The notes under the pieces: generated by a model
What the model saw: only the letters and a program-made list of their open reading frames with translations
Told to the model about the DNA's origin: nothing
Databases searched by the model: none
Shown here: positions 46,432 to 55,893 of the stretch, piece by piece
Numbering within the stretch: the stretch's first letter is position 1
How the letters are laid out: each line of letters starts with the position of its first letter
Assembly (NCBI RefSeq): GCF_009755665.1
Contig: NZ_CP046622.1
Location: 1-64,000 of the forward strand
Direction of reading: 5' to 3'
Source: Variovorax paradoxus
Lineage (GTDB): Bacteria; Pseudomonadota; Gammaproteobacteria; Burkholderiales; Burkholderiaceae_C
Length of the DNA stretch: 64,000 nt
Made by a program: the position numbers and the translations under genes

Positions 46432-46917
46432 TCAAGCCTCGAATTCCACTTCGCCTTCGATCTCGACCGGGATGTTGAACGGAAGCTCCGCCATGCCCAC
46501 GGCGCTGCGCGCATGCGCACCGACATTGGGACCGAAGAGTTCGAGCACGAGGTCCGAGAAGCCGTTGATGACGGCCGGCTGCTTGTCGAAGCCCGGTGCC
46601 GAGGCCACCATGCCGAACACGCGCGTCCACGCGGTGATGCGGTCCAGGTCGCCGAGCGCGCGCTGCAGGCTGCCCAGCATCGCCAGCGCCGTCAGCCGTG
46701 CCGATGCGTAGCCTTGCTCGACAGTGAGTTCGCGGCCCAGCTTGCCGAGCGGCGCGGCAATGGTGCCGTCGGCATTCAGCGGTCCGTGCCCGGAGATGAT
46801 CGCGCGGCGGCCGACGATGCGCACGAAGCTGAAAGGCAGCACCACGCCGGGCGGCGGCGAGACCGGCCGCGGCAGCACGAGGCCGAGGGTTGCGAGTCGC
46901 TGTTCGATGCGGGCCAT
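46432..46917 (-). CDS. RidA/YjgF family protein
   Basis: Small enamine/imine deaminase-like protein of 161 residues, the longer subgroup of the YjgF family. The pattern VSGHGPLNADG, AARLTALAMLGSLQRALGDL and FGPNVGAHARSAVGMAELPF follows the family fold and its arginine-containing active site. RidA removes reactive imines made by PLP enzymes. It is alone on the minus strand, convergent with the sensor kinase and 68 bases after the old-yellow-enzyme gene. An upstream in-frame ATG at 46956 is rejected because 46917 gives the family start. Confidence 0.87.
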   Translation of the reverse strand: MARIEQRLATLGLVLPRPVSPPPGVVLPFSFVRIVGRRAIISGHGPLNADGTIAAPLGKLGRELTVEQGYASARLTALAMLGSLQRALGDLDRITAWTRVFGMVASAPGFDKQPAVINGFSDLVLELFGPNVGAHARSAVGMAELPFNIPVEIEGEVEFEA

Positions 46918-46985
46918 GGCGTTTGTCTCCTGCGGCGGGTCAATGTGCCGCCGCATCTTGCCATGGCCTCGCGCCGCCTTGCGAA

Positions 46986-48089
46986 TCAGGCCAGCGTCGG
47001 ATAGTCCGTGTAGCCCTTGGCGCCGCCGCCGTACATCGTGGCCTTGTCCACTTCATTGAGCGGTGCGTTCTCGCGCAGGCGTCGCACCAGGTCGGGGTTG
47101 GCGATGAAGGGCTTGCCGAAAGCCACGAGGTCGTCGCCCTCCTTGACGGCTTCATCGGCCAGCGGCTTGTCGTAGCCGTTGTTGACCATCCATGCGCCCT
47201 TGCCGCCGGCCTGGCGGTAGGCGGCCTTGAGTGCCTCGTAGTCGAACGGACGGTCTTCGATTTCACGCGGGCCGCCGGTGGCGCCTTCGATGATGTGGAC
47301 GTACGCCAAGCCGAGCGGCGCGAGCTGCTTCACCACGTAGGTGAAGAGCGGCTGCGGATCGGAGTCGTGCACGTCGTTGGCGGGCGTGACGGGCGACAGG
47401 CGGATGCCGGTTTTGCCGCCGCCGACCGCATCGACCACGGCGCGCGTGGCTTCGAGCAGCAGGCGGGCGCGGTTCTCGATGCTGCCGCCGTAGTCGTCGG
47501 TGCGCTTGTTGCTGCCGTCCTTCAGGAACTGGTCGAGCAGGTAGCCGTTGGCGCCATGCAGTTCCACGCCGTCGAAACCGGCGGTTTCCACGGCATTGCG
47601 TGCGGCGGCGGCGTAGGCGTGGACGATGCCGGGCAGCTCTTCGGCGTCCAACGCGCGGGGCTCGGAGGTTTCGACGAAGGTCGGCACGCCGTTCTTGATG
47701 AGCACGGTCTTCGTCTTGGCGGTGATGGCCGAAGGCGCGACGGGCTTGCCGCCTTCAGGTTGAAGTTCGGTGTGCGACACGCGGCCCACATGCCAGAGCT
47801 GGACCACGATCTTTCCTCCCTTGGCGTGCACCGCGTCGGTCACGCGCTTCCATCCGTCGAGCTGTTCGGTGCCGTAGAGGCCCGGCACGTCGGCATAGCC
47901 CTGGCCCTGGTGGCTGATGGCGGTGGCTTCGGTGATGAGCAAGCCGGCCGAAGCGCGCTGCGCGTAGTAGGTGGCGGCCATCTCGGTCGGGATGGCATTC
48001 GGCGAGCGGTTGCGCGTGAGCGGTGCCATCACGATGCGGTTGGCGAGTTGCAGGTCGCCAGCTTGTACGGGGTCGAAAAGAGAAGGCAT
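46986..48089 (-). CDS. NADH:flavin oxidoreductase, old yellow enzyme family
   Basis: FMN-dependent alkene reductase of 367 residues (NemA/xenobiotic-reductase type). The TIM barrel starts LFDPVQAGDLQLANRIVMAP, contains the FMN and substrate motifs QLWHVGRVSH and FDGVELHGANGYLLDQF, and closes with YDKPLADEAVKEGDDLVAFG. These enzymes reduce electrophilic alkenes, nitro compounds and maleimides. Natural substrate unknown. A longer in-frame ORF to 48422 is a shadow within the AtuA gene. Confidence 0.92.
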   Translation of the reverse strand: MPSLFDPVQAGDLQLANRIVMAPLTRNRSPNAIPTEMAATYYAQRASAGLLITEATAISHQGQGYADVPGLYGTEQLDGWKRVTDAVHAKGGKIVVQLWHVGRVSHTELQPEGGKPVAPSAITAKTKTVLIKNGVPTFVETSEPRALDAEELPGIVHAYAAAARNAVETAGFDGVELHGANGYLLDQFLKDGSNKRTDDYGGSIENRARLLLEATRAVVDAVGGGKTGIRLSPVTPANDVHDSDPQPLFTYVVKQLAPLGLAYVHIIEGATGGPREIEDRPFDYEALKAAYRQAGGKGAWMVNNGYDKPLADEAVKEGDDLVAFGKPFIANPDLVRRLRENAPLNEVDKATMYGGGAKGYTDYPTLA

Positions 48090-48184
48090 TGCGTGAACCG
48101 GAGATTGCCGGAAAGAGTGGGACAGAGGCCGCGAGGCTAAGCCCGCGCGGCCAACCCTGCTGCGGCACGGTTGCCCGTTTGCTG

Positions 48185-50035
48185 CTAGGCGCCTGCCGCG
48201 GCGTGGTCTGCCGGTGCGCCTGCCTCCAGTAGCGCGAGCCATTCGGCGCCCACGCGCACCGGCATTGCGAGCAGGATCTGCCCCATGCCCTTGCCGAGCG
48301 CATCGTTGCGCAGCGACGCCATGCCCCCGCCGCCCAGCGCCTGTTCGCAGACGAAGTTGAAGGCACCAATGCCTGGCACTTCGTAGCGTGTGACCGGGCC
48401 CTTGACCAGATGCGCGAGCCATTCGGCCACGCGGGTTTCGGTCAGTTGCTCGCGCAACAGCGGCAGCAGGGCAGGGTGGCGCGTGATGACGCCAATGTTC
48501 GAGGTGTCCCCCTTGTCGCCGCTGCGCGCCCAGGCGAGGCGGATGAGCGGGACCGCGACGATGTCGGCATCGGCGTCGAAGGATGCAGCCTGCGGTTCGT
48601 CAATGCTCGTCGGCGACTTTGGCGAGAACGTCTCTTCGCCGGCAACCGGCCCTGCATCGCACGGCACTTCGATGCGCTGTCCGTCGATCTCCACGCGCGC
48701 TTCCACCTTCGACTTGTCGAGCAGGAATGCGTACTGGCGAATCGACGGCGACACCGCAGAGCGCCCACTGGCGGCCCCGGTGGTGCCCGGCGCCCACGAG
48801 GTGCCGGCCGGTGCCACCTCGCGCGCGAAGAGCTCGAGCGCTTCCTTGCGCGGATGCGTGACCGCGATCCGGAGCACCGCCTCGCGCGTTTGCGTCGCGC
48901 GTGCGTGCGGGCCGTAGCAAGACTCCGCGCCAAGCACCTCGAGTTGCGTGCCGCTGTACGGGCCGTAGTCGTGCTGCGCAAACAGTGTGCTCGTGCGCGT
49001 GAGGATCGCCTCGCCGGTGCGTTGCGCCTTGGCCACCGCATCGAAGCCGACGATGGTGAGCTGCGATGCGGCCTTGAACCCATCCACATAGGTGGCGCAG
49101 ACCTTGTAGCTTGCAGTGGGTGCGCGGCCGCGCGCGCCGTGCACGCGCACGCGGTGGTTGCCGGCCTGTTCGATGCGAACCTGCGTGAAGTCCGCCACCA
49201 CGTCGGGCAGCAGGTAGGCCGAGGGGTCGCCGATTTCATACAGCATCTGCTCGCCGACCACTGCTGGCGTCACCTTGCCGCCCGTGCCCGAGGGCTTGGT
49301 GACGACAAAGCGGCCGTCGGCATGGCACTCCACGATCGGGTAGCCGATGTTCGGCCAGTCGGGCACGGTGTCCCAGTCTGTGTGCAGGCCGCCCGTGGCC
49401 TGGCAGCCGCATTCGATGATGTGGCCGGCAAGGCTGCCGGCCGCGAGCAGGTCGTGGTCGCCGGGCTGCCAGCCGAACTCGTGCATCAGCACGCCGAGGA
49501 TCACGGCTGAGTCGACGCACCGGCCGGTGATGACCACCTGTGCGCCTGCGTCGAGCGCGGCCTGGATGGGCGTTGCGCCCAGATAGGCATTGGCCGTGAG
49601 CACGCGCTCCGGCAGCGGTGCGCCGCTTTGCAGTTCGCGCACCGCGGGCTGCTGCTGCCGAAGTTGCGGCAGCAGCGGCGAGACATCGTCGCCGCTCACC
49701 ACCGCGATCTTCAATGCAATGCCGTGCTCGGCCGCGAGCGCGGCCAGCGCATCGGCGCAGCCCTGCGGATTGACGCCGCCTGCGTTGCTCACCACGCGGA
49801 TGCCTTGCTGCACAACGTCCTGCAGTACTGCCTTCATCGCAACGGAAACGAAGTCGGTGGCGTAGCCGAGCTCCGGCTTCTTGAGCCGCGCACCCGCGAG
49901 GATCGACATGGTGAGTTCGGCCAGGTAGTCGAACACCAGGTAGTCGATCTGCCGGCTGGCCACGAGCTGCGGCGCGCCCACGCTGCTGTCGCCCCAGAAG
50001 CCCGATGCGCCGCCGATGCGCACGGTGCGGTTCAT
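48185..50035 (-). CDS. AtuA/DUF1446 family protein (acyclic-terpene or acyl-CoA catabolism)
   Basis: A 616-residue protein with a DUF1446 (AtuA) domain in about residues 1-430 (blocks VRIGGASGFWGD, NAGGVNPQGCADAL, VVITGRCVDSAV, GGLHTDWD) and a second domain ending in the AtuA C-terminal pattern (RSGDKGDTSNIGVI). AtuA is needed for citronellol-type acyclic terpene breakdown in Pseudomonas and related families occur with leucine/isovalerate genes. It overlaps the enoyl-CoA hydratase stop (ATGA), so the two act together. The precise reaction is unknown. Confidence 0.85.
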   Translation of the reverse strand: MNRTVRIGGASGFWGDSSVGAPQLVASRQIDYLVFDYLAELTMSILAGARLKKPELGYATDFVSVAMKAVLQDVVQQGIRVVSNAGGVNPQGCADALAALAAEHGIALKIAVVSGDDVSPLLPQLRQQQPAVRELQSGAPLPERVLTANAYLGATPIQAALDAGAQVVITGRCVDSAVILGVLMHEFGWQPGDHDLLAAGSLAGHIIECGCQATGGLHTDWDTVPDWPNIGYPIVECHADGRFVVTKPSGTGGKVTPAVVGEQMLYEIGDPSAYLLPDVVADFTQVRIEQAGNHRVRVHGARGRAPTASYKVCATYVDGFKAASQLTIVGFDAVAKAQRTGEAILTRTSTLFAQHDYGPYSGTQLEVLGAESCYGPHARATQTREAVLRIAVTHPRKEALELFAREVAPAGTSWAPGTTGAASGRSAVSPSIRQYAFLLDKSKVEARVEIDGQRIEVPCDAGPVAGEETFSPKSPTSIDEPQAASFDADADIVAVPLIRLAWARSGDKGDTSNIGVITRHPALLPLLREQLTETRVAEWLAHLVKGPVTRYEVPGIGAFNFVCEQALGGGGMASLRNDALGKGMGQILLAMPVRVGAEWLALLEAGAPADHAAAGA

Positions 50036-50814
50036 CGCCCGCTCCATTGCGGCTTGCGCTTTTCGCGAAAGGCGAGCTGGCCTTCCGCCGCGTCTTCCGT
50101 CAGAGCGAAGAGGCCGATCTGGCTTTCGGTGAACGCCATCGACTCCTCGAAGGCCATGGCCTCGATCTTCTTCATGGTGTACAGGCCGCGCCTTATCGCA
50201 GCGGGCGATTTGTCGAGCAGGCGCCCGAGCAGCCAGTCGACGCTCGCATCGAGGTCGTCGCTCACATGGTTGACGAGCCGGTACTCCAGCGCCTGTGCAG
50301 CGGTGATCGGTTCGCCGGTGATGCACATCTCGGCCAGTACGCGCCGCGGCAGCAGGTTGCCGAGCACGCTGAGCACCTGCGCGGGGAAGAGGCCGACCTT
50401 GACCTCGGGCAGGCCGAACACGGCCTGGCTGCTGGCCACGGCCATGTCGCACATGCCCATGATCCCCATGCCCCCCGCCATGCAGGCGCCGTTGACGCGC
50501 GCGATCAGCGGCACGGTCGAGTGGCGTGCCTGGCGAAAGAGGTTGGCAAAGCCCTGGTGAGGCTCCGCATAGTCGAACTTGAAGGAGGTGCCGCTCTGCA
50601 GATCGGCACCCGCGCAGAATGCACGCGTGCCGCTGCCGGTAATGACGACGGCGCGCACCGCGCGATCCTGGTTGGCGCGCGCCAGTGCATTCGACATTGC
50701 CGAGAGCACGCCCGCGCTGATGGCGTTGCGGCGCTCCTCGCGGTCGATGGTGAGCCACATCACGGGCCCGCGCATCTCCTCGCGCAGTTCTGGTGGGGAA
50801 GGGGCTTCGGCCAT
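50032..50814 (-). CDS. Enoyl-CoA hydratase/isomerase family protein
   Basis: A 260-residue crotonase-fold protein. The oxyanion motif lies near TGSGTRAFCAGADLQ and ARVNGACMAGGMGIMGMCDM, and the second near LPEVKVGLFPAQVL. The C-terminal basic tail is normal. The pair with the AtuA protein suggests hydration of an acyl-CoA from a branched or terpene-derived chain. It is the first gene of the two-gene operon; the next gene upstream on this strand, GST, is 145 bases away and separated by a terminator. Confidence 0.9.
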   Translation of the reverse strand: MAEAPSPPELREEMRGPVMWLTIDREERRNAISAGVLSAMSNALARANQDRAVRAVVITGSGTRAFCAGADLQSGTSFKFDYAEPHQGFANLFRQARHSTVPLIARVNGACMAGGMGIMGMCDMAVASSQAVFGLPEVKVGLFPAQVLSVLGNLLPRRVLAEMCITGEPITAAQALEYRLVNHVSDDLDASVDWLLGRLLDKSPAAIRRGLYTMKKIEAMAFEESMAFTESQIGLFALTEDAAEGQLAFREKRKPQWSGR

Positions 50815-50864
50815 CGTTCGGTTCCTTCACTGCAAGGTCTGCATTCGACCCCTAGCGTGGTCCG

Positions 50865-50889
50865 AAAAAAAAGCCGCAACATGCGGCTT
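50865..50889 (-). terminator. Intrinsic terminator after the GST gene
   Basis: Stem AAGCCGCA / TGCGGCTT with loop ACA, and six A on the plus strand that become U residues on the minus-strand transcript. It lies 70 bases downstream of the GST stop. Confidence 0.8.
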
Positions 50890-50958
50890 GTGGCTGAAGC
50901 GGCCCGGGTTTTCCCTAGAGGGCCGGTCCGCTTTCAGGTGCGTTCTGAGGGCTTCTTC

Positions 50959-51567
50959 TTACTTCAGCAGGCCTTCGGCCTTCATTGCCTCCTGAACGGC
51001 GGGGCGGGCGGCCACGCGCGCGTGCCATGCCTGCACATTGGCGAAGTCCGAAATGTCGACGCCGGTGGGCTTGGCCCAGTTGGTCACGGTGAACAGGTAT
51101 CCGTCGGCCACGCTGAAGTGGTCGCCCATCAGGTACTGCTTGTCGGCGAGCTGGCCGTCGAGCCACTGGTAGCGCGACCTGAGCTTGTCCTTGAAGATGG
51201 TCTTGGCTTCTTCGGGCATGGCCGAGTTGAACAGTGGGCTGTAGCCCTTGTGCATTTCGGTGCCGATGAAGGTGAGCCACTCTTGCAGGCGATAGCGCTG
51301 CAGCGTGCCGGCGGCCGGCGCGAGGTTCTTGGTGGGCGCGAGATCGGCAATGTACTGAACGATGGCCGGGCCTTCGCGCAGGCGTGTGCCGTCGTCGAGC
51401 TCGAGCAGCGGCACATAGCCCAGCGGGTTGATGCCGTAGTAGTCGGTGCCGTCCTGCAGCTTGTGGCTCTTGGTGCTGGCCAGCACGGGTTCGAAGGCGA
51501 GTCCGGCTTCGTGCAGTGCGATGTGGGGCGAGAGCGAGCAGGCGCCGGGTGAGTAATACAGCTTCAT
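50959..51567 (-). CDS. gstA: Glutathione S-transferase (beta class, GstA type)
   Basis: Cytoplasmic detoxification enzyme of 202 residues. The N-terminal thioredoxin fold begins MKLYYSPGACSLSPHIALHE with C10, the beta-class active-site cysteine; the rest is the helical C-terminal domain (EMHKGYSPLFNSAMPEEA). Length is typical of GstA. It conjugates or binds glutathione to electrophiles. Single gene with its own terminator; start fixed by the family N-terminus. Confidence 0.92.
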   Translation of the reverse strand: MKLYYSPGACSLSPHIALHEAGLAFEPVLASTKSHKLQDGTDYYGINPLGYVPLLELDDGTRLREGPAIVQYIADLAPTKNLAPAAGTLQRYRLQEWLTFIGTEMHKGYSPLFNSAMPEEAKTIFKDKLRSRYQWLDGQLADKQYLMGDHFSVADGYLFTVTNWAKPTGVDISDFANVQAWHARVAARPAVQEAMKAEGLLK

Positions 51568-51745
51568 GCGAGAAATCTCCGAAGGATGTGGATAGCGAAA
51601 AAATCTTTGGACCGCCTGCATGCTAGCGGGTTTCACGATGCGCGTTTTGTCCTACGGCCGCTCGCGCGCGCCGACTATCGGTGCGGCGGCGGGCCCTTTC
51701 TAAGCTCGCCGCAACGGTGGGGTGGCCCATCACAAGGAGTTTCAG

Positions 51746-51931
51746 ATGTTGAAGTACGCGATCATTTTTGCGGTCATTTCGCTGGTGGCCGGTGTCCTGG
51801 GCTTCGGCGGCGTTGCTGCCGGCGCGGCCGGTATTGCCAAGCTGCTGTTCGGCCTGTTCCTGGTGCTGGCGGTGATCTTCGTGGTTCTCGCGGCGCTGGG
51901 AATCGGGGCAGTCAAAAAGGCAATCGATTGA
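51746..51931 (+). CDS. DUF1328 (UPF0391) small membrane protein
   Basis: A 61-residue protein with two membrane helices, starting [20 protein letters not shown] and containing the family [14 protein letters not shown] block. AAGGAGTTTCAG before the ATG is a good ribosome site; 51722 would add 8 residues. DUF1328 proteins occur across proteobacteria near stress genes but have no known function. Single gene. Confidence 0.9.
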   Translation: MLKYAIIFAVISLVAGVLGFGGVAAGAAGIAKLLFGLFLVLAVIFVVLAALGIGAVKKAID

Positions 51932-52113
51932 TGCACAGCCTTGTTCCGCGGTGGCCGCGCGCGCGTCCGCTGGGCGTACTGCTGCAGAGCCCGGCCCACC
52001 GCGTGATGCGGGTGCTGCTGGTGACGCAAACGCACTGGCAGCTTCCCGAGCACCGCTCGCGCCGCCGACGCGCCTGAACCCCGATCGACAACAACAAACC
52101 ACCCAAGGCGCGC

Positions 52114-53001
52114 ATGCACATCTCCCACATCGAGGCGGAACTCGGCTACGAAGTCAGCGCGCCCGCGCACATGCAACTCAACATCGAGGCTGCACAGGCC
52201 GGCTCGCAAGCCGTGATCAGCGAAGCGCTGACCATCGAGCCGCCGACCGAGGTGCAGGTGTACTGCGACGAGTCGAGCGGCAATCGCTTCGTGCGCTTCG
52301 ATGCGCAGCCTGGCCCGCTGAAGATCCGCTACAAGGCGACCGTGCAACGCAGGCAGGTCGACGTGCCGCTCGATCTGCAGGAGGTGCCGGTCAACCAGGT
52401 GCCGAACGAAATCCTCCACTACATGATGCCGTCGCGCTACTGCGAGTCGGACCTGATGTCGCGTTGCGCGCAGCAGCTCTTTGGCGATCTTGCGCCGGGC
52501 ATCGGCCGGGTGCAGGCCATCGTGGACTGGATCTACGACAGCATCACTTATGAGCCAGGCAGCAGCGACTCGACGACGACCGCACGCGAAGTGTTTGTGG
52601 AGCGCGCGGGCGTGTGCCGCGACTTTGCGCACCTGGGCATTACCTTCTGCCGCGCGCTGAACATTCCGGCGCGGCTGGTGGTGGGCTACGTGTGGTTCGA
52701 CGAACCGCCGCAGGATTTCCATGCTGTCTTCGAAGCCTGGCTTGGCGATCGATGGGTGCTGTTCGACCCCACGCGCATGGCGCCGGTCGACCGGCTGGTA
52801 CGCGTGGGCACCGGGCGCGACGCCAAGGACGTGGCCTTCTGCACCATATTCGGCGCCGTGGCCATGACAGGCAAGACGCTCGTGATTCGCGAGCTGCAGG
52901 ACGAGAGCGTGGCGCCGCCGGCCGAGCCCGAGCCCACGGGGGCGCTGGTGGGCATCGAAAAGCCGGTGCCGGTGGTGGAGCTGGCCGCCGCTGCCGATTA
53001 G
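52114..53001 (+). CDS. Transglutaminase-like cysteine protease family protein
   Basis: A 295-residue protein with an N-terminal beta domain and a transglutaminase core. The catalytic triad reads C168 in AGVCRDFAHLG, H203 in FHAVFEAWLG and D218 in LFDPTRM. Bacterial members are often amidases or proteases acting on peptides in the cytoplasm. No signal peptide is seen. Single gene with weak ribosome signal; the next gene on this strand is mnmG after 180 bases. Confidence 0.87.
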   Translation: MHISHIEAELGYEVSAPAHMQLNIEAAQAGSQAVISEALTIEPPTEVQVYCDESSGNRFVRFDAQPGPLKIRYKATVQRRQVDVPLDLQEVPVNQVPNEILHYMMPSRYCESDLMSRCAQQLFGDLAPGIGRVQAIVDWIYDSITYEPGSSDSTTTAREVFVERAGVCRDFAHLGITFCRALNIPARLVVGYVWFDEPPQDFHAVFEAWLGDRWVLFDPTRMAPVDRLVRVGTGRDAKDVAFCTIFGAVAMTGKTLVIRELQDESVAPPAEPEPTGALVGIEKPVPVVELAAAAD

Positions 53002-53004
53002 GCC

Positions 53005-53013
53005 TTATCCACA
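53005..53013 (+). other. Perfect DnaA box upstream of mnmG
   Basis: TTATCCACA lies in the AT-rich gap between the transglutaminase and mnmG genes. It is the third perfect box in the window, all in intergenic DNA. DnaA may regulate mnmG or be titrated here. Confidence 0.6.
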
Positions 53014-53023
53014 CTTAGTTGTT

Positions 53024-53042
53024 TGCTATCAAATATATAGCA
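53024..53042. repeat. Short palindrome TGCTAT-N7-ATAGCA
   Basis: Perfect 6-base arms around CAAATAT, 11 bases after the DnaA box. Same form as the palindromes at 13303 and 14652. Confidence 0.55.
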
Positions 53043-53181
53043 GACACGAGGCGGTGAGCGCGGGTCCGAGGCGTTTCAAAGCGATTAACCACGTTGCCCC
53101 CATTCCAGGCGCAAAGCAGCACCCCCGATTAAAATTGGTGCCCCCTTTGCGCAGCGCACGCGTCAGTGCGCCCCCTCTCTC

Positions 53182-55140
53182 ATGCTGTATCCCGAAGAAT
53201 TCGATGTCATCGTCGTTGGCGGTGGCCATGCCGGCACCGAAGCCGCGCTTGCTGCTGCCCGCATGGGCGCCAAGACGCTGCTGCTCTCCCACAACATCGA
53301 GACGTTGGGGCAGATGAGCTGCAATCCATCGATCGGCGGTATTGGCAAGGGCCACCTGGTGAAAGAGGTCGATGCGCTTGGCGGCGCCATGGCCATCGCG
53401 ACGGATGAGGCGGGCATTCAGTTTCGCATTCTCAATTCGAGCAAGGGCCCGGCCGTTCGCGCGACCCGCGCCCAGGCCGACCGCGTCTTGTACAAGGCCG
53501 CGATCCGCCGCCGCCTGGAGAACCAGCCGAACCTGAGCCTGTTCCAGCAGGCGGTCGACGACCTGATGGTGGAGGGCGATCGGGTGGTGGGTGCCGTTAC
53601 GCAGGTGGGCATTGCCTTTCGCGCGCGCACCGTGGTGCTTACTGCCGGGACTTTTCTCGATGGCCGCATCCACGTCGGCCTCGACAATTACCAGGCCGGG
53701 CGCGCGGGCGACCCGCCGGCCATCAGCCTTTCGGCGCGGCTCAAGGAGCTGAAGCTGCCTCAGGGTCGCCTCAAGACCGGTACACCGCCGCGACTCGACG
53801 GCCGCACCATCGACTTTTCGAAGTGCACCGAACAACCGGGCGACGGCATGCCGGGTGGGGCAGGGCCGATGCCCGTGTTCAGCTTCATGGGCCGGGTCGA
53901 CATGCACCCGCAGCAAATGGCCTGCTGGATCACCCATACCAACGAGCGCACGCATGACATCATTCGCTCCGGCTTCGACCGCAGCCCGATGTTCACCGGC
54001 AAGATCGACGGCGTCGGTCCGCGCTACTGCCCGAGCGTGGAAGACAAGATCAACCGCTTTGCCGACAAGGAAAGCCATCAGATCTTTCTCGAGCCCGAAG
54101 GCCTGACGACCAACGAGTACTACCCGAACGGGATTTCGACCAGCCTGCCGTTTGACATCCAGTACCAACTCGTTCGCTCGATGCCCGGGCTGGAGAACGC
54201 CCACATCCTGCGGCCAGGCTATGCCATCGAGTACGACTACTTCGATCCGCGCGAGCTCAAGAGCAGCTTCGAGACCCGTGCAATCAAGGGCCTGTTCTTT
54301 GCCGGCCAGATCAACGGCACCACCGGCTACGAAGAGGCCGCCGCCCAGGGTTTGTTTGCCGGCATCAATGCCGCGCTTCAATGCCGGGGCGACGATGCCT
54401 GGCTGCCGCGCCGCGATGAAGCGTACTTGGGCGTACTGGTCGACGACCTCATTACAAAGGGCGTGACCGAGCCGTACCGCATGTTCACCAGCCGCGCGGA
54501 GTTTCGGCTGCAGCTGCGCGAGGACAACGCCGACATGCGCCTGACCGAAGCAGGGCGCAAGCTCGGCCTGGTCGGCGACGAGCAATGGGACGCTTTCAGC
54601 CGCAAGCGCGATGCTGTTTCACGTGAAACACAACGCCTCAAGTCGATCTGGGTGAATCCGCGCAACCTTCCGGCGGCAGAGTCGGAGCGCGTGCTCGGCA
54701 AGGCCATCGAGCATGAATACAACCTAGCCGACCTGCTGCGCCGGCCTGATGTGAGCTACCAAACATTGATGTCGCTGGACGGGGGAAAGTACAGCGCGGC
54801 CTCGGCACTCAGCGAAACGGAAATCGAGCAGATCGAAATCTCAGCGAAGTATTCCGGCTACATCGAGCGCCAGCACGACGAAGTAGAGCGCGCCGCGCAC
54901 TTCGAGAACCTGCGGCTGCCGGCGGATTTCGACTACAGCCAAGTCAAGGCACTGAGCTTCGAGGTTCGCCAGAAGCTCGACAAGCACCGGCCCGAAACGC
55001 TGGGCTTGGCTTCGCGTATCTCGGGCGTAACGCCAGCTGCAATTTCGCTGTTGATGATCCATCTGCGAAAGGGCGGCCACAAAGCGTTCAACCGCGACGC
55101 CGCCCCGGAAGCGACCGCAGAATCGCAGTCCGCCCAATGA
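53182..55140 (+). CDS. mnmG: tRNA uridine 5-carboxymethylaminomethyl modification enzyme MnmG
   Basis: FAD-dependent enzyme of 652 residues that with MnmE modifies the wobble uridine of several tRNAs. Motifs: FAD-binding [10 protein letters not shown] (13-22), [30 protein letters not shown] and the C-terminal all-helical domain. Its start codon follows a CT-rich stretch with no strong ribosome site. A perfect parS site lies within its coding sequence at 54615. It overlaps rsmG by four bases (ATGA) and is the first gene of the mnmG-rsmG-lysE-parA region. Confidence 0.97.
   Translation: MLYPEEFDVIVVGGGHAGTEAALAAARMGAKTLLLSHNIETLGQMSCNPSIGGIGKGHLVKEVDALGGAMAIATDEAGIQFRILNSSKGPAVRATRAQADRVLYKAAIRRRLENQPNLSLFQQAVDDLMVEGDRVVGAVTQVGIAFRARTVVLTAGTFLDGRIHVGLDNYQAGRAGDPPAISLSARLKELKLPQGRLKTGTPPRLDGRTIDFSKCTEQPGDGMPGGAGPMPVFSFMGRVDMHPQQMACWITHTNERTHDIIRSGFDRSPMFTGKIDGVGPRYCPSVEDKINRFADKESHQIFLEPEGLTTNEYYPNGISTSLPFDIQYQLVRSMPGLENAHILRPGYAIEYDYFDPRELKSSFETRAIKGLFFAGQINGTTGYEEAAAQGLFAGINAALQCRGDDAWLPRRDEAYLGVLVDDLITKGVTEPYRMFTSRAEFRLQLREDNADMRLTEAGRKLGLVGDEQWDAFSRKRDAVSRETQRLKSIWVNPRNLPAAESERVLGKAIEHEYNLADLLRRPDVSYQTLMSLDGGKYSAASALSETEIEQIEISAKYSGYIERQHDEVERAAHFENLRLPADFDYSQVKALSFEVRQKLDKHRPETLGLASRISGVTPAAISLLMIHLRKGGHKAFNRDAAPEATAESQSAQ
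54615..54630. other. parS site inside mnmG (perfect consensus)
   Basis: TGTTTCACGTGAAACA is exactly the 16-base ParB-binding consensus and lies inside mnmG, where it encodes VSRET within [11 protein letters not shown]. ParB spreading from here would organise the origin region for segregation. It is 3.4 kb upstream of parB. Confidence 0.93.
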
Positions 55141-55778
55141 GCGCGCCCATCGAAACGCTGCGCCAAGGCGCGGCAGCCTCGGGCAGCGCTTTGTCCGACA
55201 AGCAGGCGGAACAGCTGTTGGCTTACGGCACGCTCATGCTCAAGTGGAACAAGGTCTACAACCTAACGGCCTTGCGCGACCCTGCCAGCGTGTTGACACA
55301 CCATCTGCTCGACAGCCTGGCGGCGGTAATGCCGCTGCAGCGCGAGTGGGCAGGGAAGGGGAAACTACTCGACGTCGGATCCGGCGGCGGGTTGCCGGGC
55401 GTGGTGATCGCCATCATGCGGCCGGATCTCGATGTGAGCTGCCTCGACGCGGTTGCCAAGAAGGCGGCCTTCGTTCAACAGGTGGCTGCCGAGCTTGAGC
55501 TGCCCAATCTGCGCGGCCTTCATGCGCGGGTCGAGTCGCTCACCGGCAGCTACGAGGTCATCAGCTCCCGGGCCTTTGCCTCGCTTCCGGATTTCTTCAA
55601 CGGATCGAAACACCTCCTGGCTTCCGGCGGTATCTGGCTGGCCATGAAAGGCAAGGTGCCGAGCGATGAGCTTGCCGTGCTGCCGGAAGGCGTTGCAGTG
55701 TTTCACGTGGAACAACTGGCGGTTCCGGGTCTGGATGCCGAGCGCTGCATCGTCTGGGCGCGCAAAGAAACGGCCTGA
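55137..55778 (+). CDS. rsmG: 16S rRNA (guanine527-N7)-methyltransferase RsmG
   Basis: A SAM-dependent methyltransferase of 213 residues that methylates G527 of 16S rRNA; loss gives low-level streptomycin resistance in other species. Motifs: [20 protein letters not shown] for SAM and the family lysine-rich core. It starts with ATGAGC overlapping the mnmG stop (ATGA). It carries a near-perfect parS site near its 3' end. Confidence 0.95.
   Translation: MSAPIETLRQGAAASGSALSDKQAEQLLAYGTLMLKWNKVYNLTALRDPASVLTHHLLDSLAAVMPLQREWAGKGKLLDVGSGGGLPGVVIAIMRPDLDVSCLDAVAKKAAFVQQVAAELELPNLRGLHARVESLTGSYEVISSRAFASLPDFFNGSKHLLASGGIWLAMKGKVPSDELAVLPEGVAVFHVEQLAVPGLDAERCIVWARKETA
55699..55714. other. Second parS site inside rsmG
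   Basis: TGTTTCACGTGGAACA differs from the consensus at one position (G for A). It encodes part of VAVFHVEQL. Together with the site at 54615 it makes a pair 1.1 kb apart, both within coding sequence. Confidence 0.85.
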
Positions 55779-55893
55779 TCCGGCAAAAAAGAAGCGGCGA
55801 CGCCGGTGAAAGCCGGCGCCGAACGCTCCTTGCGGCACCTGCCTCGCTTAGACTCGACGCCTCCCCCTGGCTCTCTTTTCCGAGGCAAATCCC

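Noticed and set aside
51931-52077. A short basic open reading frame after DUF1328 ([15 protein letters not shown]...)
   Set aside because: Arg-rich, no ribosome site or family; its ATG merely overlaps the previous stop region.
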